A DNA stretch of 34,492 bases from the NCBI GenBank assembly GCA_937142015.1, contig CAKZQY010000255.1, forward strand, positions 1 to 34,492. Reading direction: 5' to 3'. The number at the start of each line of letters is the position of its first letter. Position 1 is the stretch's first letter. The notes below the pieces were generated by a model. The model was not told where the DNA came from. It saw only the letters and a list, made by a program, of their open reading frames with translations, and searched no databases. The position numbers and the translations under genes are program-made. The DNA comes from an uncultured Halobacteria archaeon (GTDB lineage Archaea > Halobacteriota > Halobacteria > Halobacteriales > Haloferacaceae). Shown one piece after another: positions 1 to 8,357 of this stretch.

Positions 1-98
1 CCGCCGACCGCCCACGTGACAACACCACCGCCGACCGCCCACGTGACAACACCACCGCCGACCGCCCACGTGACAACACCACTGCCGACCGCCCACGC
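1..98. repeat. 27-bp tandem repeat, about 3.6 copies (ccgccgaccgcccacgtgacaacacca)
   Basis: Unit repeats at 1, 28, 55 and 82 with near-perfect identity and no spacers. In frame 3 it encodes (ADRPRDNTT)n and is open into the DHFR frame. Confidence 0.95.
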
Positions 99-128
99 CA
101 CGACGAGGGAGCGAAGCCGGAGATCGTC

Positions 129-749
129 GTGATCGTCGCCGTCGCGGCCAACGAGGTGATCGGTGACGACGGGGAGATGCCGTGGCACTATCCCGAGGAC
201 CTGCGACACTTCCGCGAGACGACGACCGGCCACCCCGTGATCCTCGGCCGTCGGACGTACGAGGCGATCACCGCACGTCTCGACGGACCCCTGCCCGACC
301 GGACGAACGTCGTTCTGTCGCGTCGTGACCCGGCGGACATTCTGCGAGACAGTGCGGCCGAGACCGCTTCAGTATCTTCGGGTGCGGACGAGACCGCTCC
401 GCCGTCTTCGGGTGCGGACGAGACCGCTCTGCCGTCTTTGAACCACGACGAGGCGAGCGCCGAGGTGAGAGTGGCCAGCTCCGTCGACGAGGCGGTATCG
501 GCCGGGGTCGCTGCGACAGAGACGTCCCCCGACCGGTCGGAGCCGATCTTCGTCGCCGGCGGCGCGACGGTGTACGAGCAGTTTCTCCCGCTCGCCGACC
601 GTCTCGTGCGAACTGAACTCCACGAGTCGTACGAGGGTGACACGCGGTTCCCCGAGTGGGACCGGTCTGCGTGGCAGGAGTGCGACCGCGAGGAGCGTGA
701 ACAGTTCGACTTCGTGACGTACGCTCGTGTCGAAGGGTCGACTTCGTGA
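129..749 (+). CDS. folA: Dihydrofolate reductase; 5' end uncertain, probably extends upstream of 129 and possibly out of the window
   Basis: VAVAANEVIGDDGEMPWHYPEDLRHFRETTTGHPVILGRRTYEAI, PDRTNVVLSR and FVAGGATVYEQFLPLADRLVRTELHESYEGDTRFPEWD are canonical DHFR blocks. GTG129 would shorten the first beta strand. Confidence 0.93.
   Translation: MIVAVAANEVIGDDGEMPWHYPEDLRHFRETTTGHPVILGRRTYEAITARLDGPLPDRTNVVLSRRDPADILRDSAAETASVSSGADETAPPSSGADETALPSLNHDEASAEVRVASSVDEAVSAGVAATETSPDRSEPIFVAGGATVYEQFLPLADRLVRTELHESYEGDTRFPEWDRSAWQECDREEREQFDFVTYARVEGSTS
358..450. repeat. 30-bp tandem repeat inside folA, 3 copies
   Basis: agaccgct... recurs at 361, 391 and 421; encodes (ADETAPPSSG)n. Confidence 0.9.
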
Positions 750-769
750 CGTACGCTCGTGTCGAGGGG
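706..769. repeat. 32-bp tandem duplication across the folA stop codon
   Basis: tcgacttcgtgacgtacgctcgtgtcgaagggg-like sequence begins at 706 and again at 738. Confidence 0.9.
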
Positions 770-803
770 TACTTGTACCCTAGTTCTCGGATCTGAGAAA
801 AGG

Positions 804-810
804 ATAAGTA
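804..810 (+). promoter_or_regulatory. Putative TATA box of pentapeptide-repeat gene 1
   Basis: ataagta centred 27 nt upstream of ATG834, consistent with a leaderless archaeal transcript. Confidence 0.6.
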
Positions 811-833
811 CTCGCAGTTCGTACACGAACCCG

Positions 834-2243
834 ATGGATCTCTCCGCCGCTCCAGTCAGCGAGGAGCAGATCACGCCCGGTGCAGCGCTCCGGGGTGCGG
901 ACCTCTCACAGCTCGATCTCACCGACGCCTCGCTCGACGGGGCGGATCTCACGGACGCCGACCTCACCGGTGCGGATCTGTCCGGCGCGACGCTGGAAGG
1001 CGCGGACCTCTCGGGTGCGACGCTCGAATCGACGGTGTTCAGGGGTGCGAACCTCAGAGACGCGACCCTCGAGCGGGCGACACTCGACGGGACGGAGTTC
1101 CACAGTGCGGACGTGACGGGTGTGAAGTTCCCCGGAACGGACCTCGCTGGCGCGGAGTTCTCGGAGACGACCGTCTCGGGCCGACAGGCTCCCGCGGCCG
1201 AGACGGAGCTCCCGGCGGGTGAGTCCGAGGAACTCGACCTCGCTGGCGCGGATCTCTCTGGCGCGGATCTCTCGGGCACGGACCTCGCTGGCGCAGATCT
1301 CTCCGGTGCGGTGCTCCCCGCGGAGGATCTCTCGGGGAGAGATCTGCGTGGTGTGAATCTGGCGAACGCACAGCTCCCGGGGTCGGACCTCTCGAACGCC
1401 GATCTCTCGGGGGCACGGCTCTCGCACGCGAATCTCTTCGGCGCGACGCTGTTGGAGGCCAACCTCGAAGGCGCACGACTCGCCGACGTGCAGCTGTCGG
1501 GAGCGGATCTCACCGACGCCACGCTCGACGGCGCGACGCTCACCGAGACGGATCTGTTCGGCGCGACACTCCCCGGGGCACGGCTCGTCGGCGCGGCGCT
1601 CCCGGCGACGAACCTCACTAACACTGACTTCACGCGCGCGGCGCTCGACGAGGCGACGCTCCTCGGTGCCCGGCTGTCCGGCGCGGACTTCACGAACGCC
1701 ACGCTCGACGGGGCCCGGCTCACCAACACGAATCTCACGGGTGCGGACCTCTCCGGGGCGACACTCCTCGGCTCCCGGCTCCACGGCGCGAACCTCACCG
1801 AGACGAGGCTCGCCCGGGCGAAGCTCCCCGGCGCTGACCTGTTGTCTGCGACGCTGTCGAACACGGTGCTGTTCGAGACCGACCTCGAGGGCGCACGACT
1901 CTACGGGGTCGACCTGTCCGGCGAGACCATCGTCACGGCGAACCTCTCGAAGACGAATCTCGCGCGTGCAAACCTCTCGAATGCCGACCTCGGCCGGTCG
2001 GACCTCTCCGGCGCGGACGCCACCGAGGCGGTGTTCACGGGGGCGAACCTCTCGGAGGCGTCACTCGCCGGTGCGACACTCGTCGACGCGAATCTCGACG
2101 CCGTGGACCTCTCTGACGCGGATCTGTCGGGTGCCGACCTACAGAACGCGACGCTGGCAGACGCCGACCTCGACGGAGCGAATCTCGCCGGCTGTGAGAT
2201 GTCTGTGGATAGCCGGGTCCGGTACTGGCTCGGACTACTGTGA
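834..2243 (+). CDS. Pentapeptide-repeat protein 1 (about 469 aa)
   Basis: A(D/N)LSG-type repeats throughout. Start at ATG834 (MDLSAAPVSEEQITPGA) supported by the paralogous N-termini and TATA spacing. Confidence 0.95.
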   Translation: MDLSAAPVSEEQITPGAALRGADLSQLDLTDASLDGADLTDADLTGADLSGATLEGADLSGATLESTVFRGANLRDATLERATLDGTEFHSADVTGVKFPGTDLAGAEFSETTVSGRQAPAAETELPAGESEELDLAGADLSGADLSGTDLAGADLSGAVLPAEDLSGRDLRGVNLANAQLPGSDLSNADLSGARLSHANLFGATLLEANLEGARLADVQLSGADLTDATLDGATLTETDLFGATLPGARLVGAALPATNLTNTDFTRAALDEATLLGARLSGADFTNATLDGARLTNTNLTGADLSGATLLGSRLHGANLTETRLARAKLPGADLLSATLSNTVLFETDLEGARLYGVDLSGETIVTANLSKTNLARANLSNADLGRSDLSGADATEAVFTGANLSEASLAGATLVDANLDAVDLSDADLSGADLQNATLADADLDGANLAGCEMSVDSRVRYWLGLL

Positions 2244-2409
2244 GACTCTGGTACTAGCTCGGGCTGTTGTCGGCTACCCACCGGAGCGGAGGGCTTCCGC
2301 CTCGCTGCCGCTGTGAGGCTCCGACAGTTCCCCCCGAGTTGTCGGGTCTGTCCGCACGAGTCAAACGTACGTGTTCTGTCCACGCTGTAGGTATCGAACC
2401 TGAGAAAGT

Positions 2410-2416
2410 ACTAAAT
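2410..2416 (+). promoter_or_regulatory. Putative TATA box of pentapeptide-repeat gene 2
   Basis: actaaat centred about 28 nt upstream of ATG2441. Confidence 0.5.
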
Positions 2417-2440
2417 GGAAATAGACGATACAGACGGTCG

Positions 2441-4408
2441 ATGGATCTGTCTGATGCGCCAATGAGCGAGGGTCAGATCGTGCCCGGCGCAGAACTATCC
2501 GGAGAGGACCTGTCCGGCCTCGACCTCGGGGCTGCTCCGCTCTCGGGTGCAGATCTCTCCGGTTCGAATCTCTCGGGTGCAGATCTCTCGGAGGCGGACC
2601 TCTCCGGTTCGAATCTCTCCGGTGCGGATCTCTCGGAGGCAGATCTCGACAGTGCAGATCTGTCCGGTGCGAATCTCGAACGGACGACTTTTCGGGACGC
2701 CGATCTCAGCGGTGCTAATCTCCGAGGTGCGACGTTCGGAGACACGGACCTCCGTGGAGCGGACGTGACTGGTGTGACAGTCCCCGGAACGGACCTCTCT
2801 GGTGCGGAGTTCTCCCAGTCGACAGTTCACAGCCAGCGCACTGGCACAGACGAGACAGATCTCTTCGAGAGAATTCCCTCGGACGAAGACCTCTCGGGTG
2901 CAGATCTCTCCGGCGTGACACATCCCGGCGCGGACCTCGCGGGGAGAGACCTCACCAACGCCAATCTCGAAGCTGCCACACTCCCCGAGGCAGATCTCTC
3001 TGAGGCGACGCTCGAAGGCGCAGACCTCTCTGATGCAGCGCTCGAAAGGGCGGACCTCTCTGGGGCGGACCTCGAAGCTGCCACACTCCCCGGGGCGGAC
3101 CTCTCTGAGACAGACCTCGAGGAAGCGGGGCTCTCGAAGGCAGATCTCCTCGGCGCGACGCTCGACGACGCCACCTTGGAGCGTGCCGAACTCGACGACG
3201 CGCAACTACCCGGCGTGGCGCTCCCCGGAGCCAACCTCACCGACACGACGCTCGACGGAGCGACGCTACACGGTGCAGACCTGTTCGGTGCGACACTCGA
3301 CGGTGTCGACCTCTCGAACGCTGATCTCCACTTGTCGACGCTCAACGGCGCTGTGTTCGGCGGATTCGAGATGCACGAGTACGAGATATCACAGCGTGAG
3401 CAGCGACTACTGACAGGCGTGAGCGAGACAGCGCTGGATGTCGCTGATGTCGCTAGCCGGGGGCGAGACACGGATCAGTTCTCTCGGCCAGACACATCGA
3501 GGCGAAATACGCTGATACCGACGTTCGACGGGACGAACTTCGCCGAGTCGGAGCTGAGAGGAGCCGACTTCTCGAACGTGAGATTCGACGATGTCGACTT
3601 GTCGGAGACGACACTCGAACGTGCGGACCTCTCGAACGCGAGGTTCGAAGGCGAGACCGATCTCTCGGGTGCGAATCTCAGAGAGGCGACCCTGTCGGGG
3701 GCAGACCTCTCGGACACGACCCTCGAAAACGCGGATCTGTCTGGCGCAGATCTCACTGGAGCGGACCTCGCTGGCGCGAGCCTCGCCGACGCGACGCTCG
3801 AATACGCCACGCTCGAAGCCGCGAACCTCCGGGACGCGGACTTCCGACGAGCGAGTCTCGTCGATGGAGACATCTCTCACGCGACTGTCGTCGATGCCGA
3901 CTTCACAGACGCGCGTCTCCTCCGCGCCGCACGTGAGGGTGTCGACCTCTCGGCTGCCGAGGTGACGGGTGCAAATCTCCTCACTGATGGAGTCACGAAA
4001 CCGACTACGGGCCGACACGAGGCTGCGCTCACTGACGACGACGCCTACTTCGACACGGATCTCTCTGGACGCATCCTCCGTGATGTCGACTTTTCTGGGG
4101 AGTTCCTCTGGAACGCGAAGCTCGCGGGGGCCGATCTCTCGGGAGCCGATCTCTCGGGAGCCTCGCTCCGAGAGGCGGATCTCTCGGACGCGAACCTATC
4201 GAATGCGGACCTCGAGGGGTGTGATCTCACTGACGCAACGCTCACTGGCGCGACCCTCGACGCGGTGGACCTCTCCGGTGCCGATCTCTCGGGTGCTGAT
4301 CTTCGGAATGCGACGCTTGAGGACGCCGATCTCGACGGAGTGAATCTCGCCGGCTGTGAGATGTCTCCGGCTCGTCGAGTCCGGTACTGGCTCAGACTGC
4401 TCGGGTGA
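2441..4408 (+). CDS. Pentapeptide-repeat protein 2 (about 655 aa)
   Basis: MDLSDAPMSEGQIVPGAELSGEDLSGLDL N-cap, pentapeptide repeats, C-cap GCEMSPARRVRYWLRLLG. Confidence 0.95.
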   Translation: MDLSDAPMSEGQIVPGAELSGEDLSGLDLGAAPLSGADLSGSNLSGADLSEADLSGSNLSGADLSEADLDSADLSGANLERTTFRDADLSGANLRGATFGDTDLRGADVTGVTVPGTDLSGAEFSQSTVHSQRTGTDETDLFERIPSDEDLSGADLSGVTHPGADLAGRDLTNANLEAATLPEADLSEATLEGADLSDAALERADLSGADLEAATLPGADLSETDLEEAGLSKADLLGATLDDATLERAELDDAQLPGVALPGANLTDTTLDGATLHGADLFGATLDGVDLSNADLHLSTLNGAVFGGFEMHEYEISQREQRLLTGVSETALDVADVASRGRDTDQFSRPDTSRRNTLIPTFDGTNFAESELRGADFSNVRFDDVDLSETTLERADLSNARFEGETDLSGANLREATLSGADLSDTTLENADLSGADLTGADLAGASLADATLEYATLEAANLRDADFRRASLVDGDISHATVVDADFTDARLLRAAREGVDLSAAEVTGANLLTDGVTKPTTGRHEAALTDDDAYFDTDLSGRILRDVDFSGEFLWNAKLAGADLSGADLSGASLREADLSDANLSNADLEGCDLTDATLTGATLDAVDLSGADLSGADLRNATLEDADLDGVNLAGCEMSPARRVRYWLRLLG

Positions 4409-4584
4409 ATTTGTGCGACAGACCGCTCGGCAACGACAGAACGACCCTCGAACGCGCCAGGTCGAGTACCCCACAACTGTGCTCCTCTCACCGTGTCAGC
4501 GGGGAGTCCCGGGTGTTGACATCCGTCAGCGGTCTTGCCCTCAGTGTCAATACACAGGTGTTACTTTTCCATCCGAGCGAAGAA

Positions 4585-4591
4585 ATAAGTA
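4585..4591 (+). promoter_or_regulatory. Putative TATA box of pentapeptide-repeat gene 3
   Basis: ataagta centred 27 nt upstream of ATG4615; same heptamer as gene 1. Confidence 0.6.
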
Positions 4592-4614
4592 TCTTCCTGC
4601 GATACAGTTGGGCG

Positions 4615-7600
4615 ATGGACCTGTCTGGCACCAGCCTCACGAGAGACGACATCAGACCGGGAGCAGACCTCCGCTCTGAGGATCTCTCTGGCGTTGATCT
4701 CGCGCATGCAGACATCTCCAATGCGGACCTCACGCGTGCCGACCTCTCTCACGCGAATCTAAAGCACACAAACCTCTCAGACGCTGATCTCGAGTATGCG
4801 AACCTCTCTGGAGCTGAACTCCAGCAGGCAGACGCATCAGGTGCAAACCTGTCGAACACAGACATCGAAGGTGCGTCGTTCGCTGGAACGACTATGAACA
4901 ACACAAAACTGAAGAACGTAAGCATATTTGAAACGAGGAGACCGTGGATGGACATCAGAAATGCAGAATTAGAAATGATCGATATCTCTAACAAAAATAT
5001 AGGAAAAATTGACTTTTCAAAGCGCTGTCTTTCTGGAGCAAATCTATCGAGAGGGACGTTCAACGAGACAGTGTTCACACGGGCAGATCTCTCGGGAGCA
5101 GACCTCTCGCGGGCACGGGTCGAAGCTGTCGATTTCTCTGGGGCCGAGCTCACAGACGCAACCCTCAGAGGAACGGTATCCGAACAGACGGACTTCTCTG
5201 ACGCTGACCTCTCGAAAGCTGACCTGTCGTCCGCGACTATCTCCGAGACAACGTTCGAGAGTGCTGATCTGTCGGACGCGACACTCCGAGGTGCCACTCT
5301 CTCCGATGTCGACCTGTCGGAGGTGAAGCTCGACGGGACAGACCTCTCGGGTGCAGACCTCTCCGGCTTAGACTTGCGAGACACTGACCTGTCGGAGGCG
5401 AACTTCGAAGATGCCGACCTCTCTGGGGCAGACCTCACTGATGCCGACCTCACTGGCGCACGCTGCACTAAGGCTGACTTCACAGACGCTGTCCTCCGGG
5501 GCGCAACTCTCTCCGAAGCAGTCTTGACGAGAGCGACACTTCGACGAGCGATACTGACGAGAGCGACACTGACAGAGGCGGCCCTGTTGAAGACAGATCT
5601 CACTGGGGCAGACTTCTACGAAGCGACACTCGACGAGGCCACACTCACCGACGCAGTGCTCGACCAGACGAATCTCGTCGATGTGGACCTGAGCACCACT
5701 AACGCTGACGAATTTGACACTGCCCGCCCGATCAGACGCGACAGCCTCGATCCAGACACGGATCTCTCGAACGTATCGCTACCGGGGGTCGATCTCTCTG
5801 GAACAGATCTGTCTGGCTCTGATCTCTCTGGAAGCACGCTCACCGGGGCGACGCTGACCGACTGTGATCTCTCCGACGCAGACCTCTCAGGGGCCACACT
5901 GCAGGAAGCGGATCTCACGGACACGACTCTCGTCGGTGCCGACATCGTCGATGCAGACCTCTCGGAGGCGGACATGACGAGCGTGACGCTCTCGAAGGCT
6001 GATCTCTCCGACACGGATCTGTCGAACGTGACACTCTCTGAGGCTAATCTCTCGGAAGTGACGCTCTCGAACGCCGACCTCACGGAGGCAACTCTCTCAA
6101 ACGCCGACCTCTCAGAAGCTAGCCTCCCGAACGCGGATCTCACAGACGCGGATCTCTCGGAGGCAGACCTCTCGGAGGCGGTGCTTCCGAGCACGACCCT
6201 CGGCAAGTCGGTTCTCGAAGGTGCCAATCTCACCGAGGCCGACCTCCACGGGAGCGACCTCTCTGGGGCTGACTGCGCTGGAGCGCAATTCACGAACGCG
6301 AGCCTCTCTGCTGTGGACTGTTCGGAGGCGTCGCTCACCGAGGCTACTCTCACAGACGCGAATCTGTCTGGCGGGACCCTCGAGTCGGTAATGCTCTCGG
6401 ATGCGTCACTCTCGACGGCCACGCTCGTCGATGTGGACCTCGCGGGGGCCGACCTCACCGGCGTAGATCTTTCTGGCGCGGACCTAACCGAAGCGACTCT
6501 CACCGAGACGACACTCACCGGTGCAGACCTCACAGAAGCTTCCCTCGCAGAGGCCGAGCTATCGAACGCGGACCTCTCGAAAGCGGAGCTTTCGGGGGCG
6601 GAGCTCTCGGAGGTGGACGGGAGTCAGGCAACACTCGACGCTGCGAACCTCTCGGAGGCGTCGCTCGCCGATGTCGACTTCTCGGAGGCGTCACTCACCG
6701 ACACCGACTTTTCAGAGGCGTCGTTTCCGGGCGCGACGCTGAACGACACTGTTCTGTCGGGTGCGACGCTCTCGAACGCCGACGGGCCGAACTGCACACT
6801 CACCTCCGCGACACTCGACGGTGCAACGCTGTCGTGTGGTGACTTCTCGGAGGCGGACATTTCGAAAGCAGATCTTTCGGAGGCGGATCTCTCAGAAGCG
6901 ACGCTCGTCGATGCCGACCTCACTAGTGCGGATCTTTCGGAGGCGGACCTCTCGGAAGCGACGCTCGTCGATGCCGACCTCTCGGAAGCGACTGTCGACG
7001 GCACCGACTTCACAGACGCGTGCCTCCTCCGCACCGCGAGAGAGGGTATCGACCTCTCAGTCGCCGAACTGTCCGGCGCAAATCTATTCACCGACGGAGT
7101 AACGAGAGTAGCAGACGTTGAACAGGAAGACGTACTGACTGACGCCGACATCCAGCGGCAGGCAGACCTCTCCAACCGAATGCTGCGTGGTGTCGACTTA
7201 CAGGACGCGAACCTCTGGGACGCAGACCTCTCCGGTGCGAACCTCTCGGAGGCGGACCTGTCCGGGGCCGAGTTGACGATGGCAGTCTTGCGGGACACGA
7301 CGCTTCGGGACGGGATACTCACCGACGCGACACTCACGAACACGGCCTTCCAGTCTGCGGACCTGACAGGGGTAGACGCCTCAGAGTCGGATCTTTCGGG
7401 AGCAGACCTCTCTGGCGCAGACCTCTCTGGCGCAGACCTCTCTGGCACAGACCTCTCTGGTGCAGGTCTCTCGGAGGTGGACCTCTCTGGCGCTGATCTC
7501 TCTAGAGCGAACCTCTCGGAGGCAAACCTCTCGGGCGCAACACTCGCCGACGCCAGCCTCGACGGGGCCGACTGCTCGGATGCCACTCTCAGCAGTGCGA

Positions 7601-7962
7601 ACCTCGAAGACGCCTCCCTCTTCGACACAACGCTGAGAGACGCTGGACTCAGGGCCGCAACTCTCACCACGGCGTCGCTGTCGCAAGCCGATGTTGAAAC
7701 CAGTGACCTCCGTGATGCCGACCTCACAGGGGCGACCCTTCACGCCGCGACACTCCGAAAGGCCAACCTGAAGAATGCCACCCTGCAGGAGGCGGATCTG
7801 AGTGAAGCAGTTCTCGAAGACAGCCGTCTCGTCGAAGCAGACCTCACGGACGCAACACTGGACGGTGCCGACTACACTGGCGCGGACTTCACTGACGCGA
7901 CACTCGAAGGTTGTGATATATCAGTGATACACAAGCTCCGTGATCGGTTCGGACTATTGTGA
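4615..7962 (+). CDS. Giant pentapeptide-repeat protein 3 (about 1115 aa)
   Basis: MDLSGTSLTRDDIRPGADLRSEDLSGVDL N-cap, long A(D/N)LSx array, C-cap GCDISVIHKLRDRFGLL. Confidence 0.95.
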   Translation: MDLSGTSLTRDDIRPGADLRSEDLSGVDLAHADISNADLTRADLSHANLKHTNLSDADLEYANLSGAELQQADASGANLSNTDIEGASFAGTTMNNTKLKNVSIFETRRPWMDIRNAELEMIDISNKNIGKIDFSKRCLSGANLSRGTFNETVFTRADLSGADLSRARVEAVDFSGAELTDATLRGTVSEQTDFSDADLSKADLSSATISETTFESADLSDATLRGATLSDVDLSEVKLDGTDLSGADLSGLDLRDTDLSEANFEDADLSGADLTDADLTGARCTKADFTDAVLRGATLSEAVLTRATLRRAILTRATLTEAALLKTDLTGADFYEATLDEATLTDAVLDQTNLVDVDLSTTNADEFDTARPIRRDSLDPDTDLSNVSLPGVDLSGTDLSGSDLSGSTLTGATLTDCDLSDADLSGATLQEADLTDTTLVGADIVDADLSEADMTSVTLSKADLSDTDLSNVTLSEANLSEVTLSNADLTEATLSNADLSEASLPNADLTDADLSEADLSEAVLPSTTLGKSVLEGANLTEADLHGSDLSGADCAGAQFTNASLSAVDCSEASLTEATLTDANLSGGTLESVMLSDASLSTATLVDVDLAGADLTGVDLSGADLTEATLTETTLTGADLTEASLAEAELSNADLSKAELSGAELSEVDGSQATLDAANLSEASLADVDFSEASLTDTDFSEASFPGATLNDTVLSGATLSNADGPNCTLTSATLDGATLSCGDFSEADISKADLSEADLSEATLVDADLTSADLSEADLSEATLVDADLSEATVDGTDFTDACLLRTAREGIDLSVAELSGANLFTDGVTRVADVEQEDVLTDADIQRQADLSNRMLRGVDLQDANLWDADLSGANLSEADLSGAELTMAVLRDTTLRDGILTDATLTNTAFQSADLTGVDASESDLSGADLSGADLSGADLSGTDLSGAGLSEVDLSGADLSRANLSEANLSGATLADASLDGADCSDATLSSANLEDASLFDTTLRDAGLRAATLTTASLSQADVETSDLRDADLTGATLHAATLRKANLKNATLQEADLSEAVLEDSRLVEADLTDATLDGADYTGADFTDATLEGCDISVIHKLRDRFGLL

Positions 7963-8288
7963 GTGTCGGACAACCCCCCTACACTCGTGTGCCGAATCCC
8001 ACCAAAATCGTGACGAATCTAAGTCCCGCACAACAGATCTCACCCCAACGTTTCGACTCCGAGTTGCTCTTCTGGAGCGGACACCACTAGTGTGGGAGTG
8101 AGACCGTAAGCCCCAGTGAGTCCTCGAACTCTCGATAGAGTCAGTAACACGCTTTTGACCAGAACCAGCAACACACACCGCCACTCCAAGCGAGCTAAGC
8201 GACGCTCTAGAGAGACTTTTTTGCGCCAGACCTTCTACGACGTGTCGATGAGTCAGTTCGTGACGGCAGACGCAGACGGAGATGAGCG

Positions 8289-8357
8289 ATGAGGGGCAAC
8301 GACCAGCAGGCGTACGACCGCGGGACGTCGTTGTTCTCTCCAGATGGGCGGCGTTAA
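8289..8357 (+). pseudogene. Remnant of 20S proteasome alpha subunit N-terminus
   Basis: ATG8289 frame reads MRGNDQQAYDRGTSLFSPDGRR*, matching the archaeal PsmA N-terminal block QQAYDRG-xxxFSPDGR and stopping at TAA 8355-8357. Confidence 0.85.

Noticed and set aside
1-98. CRISPR array (also considered for the other direct-repeat blocks)
   Set aside because: Repeats are contiguous head-to-tail with no unique spacers, and no cas genes are visible.
188-1864. 558-aa minus-strand ORF across folA and repeat gene 1, and similar antisense ORFs at 906-1784, 2827-3471, 4749-5603, 5616-6533, 6624-7727
   Set aside because: Antisense of GCG/GAC/CTC/TCG-rich pentapeptide codons rarely yields stops. The products are RSAPERS-type low-complexity, basic sequence, not haloarchaeal-like.
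4405-4614. GTG4405 start giving an overlap with repeat gene 2
   Set aside because: The paralogous N-cap MDLS...PGA and a TATA at 4585-4591 both point to ATG4615.
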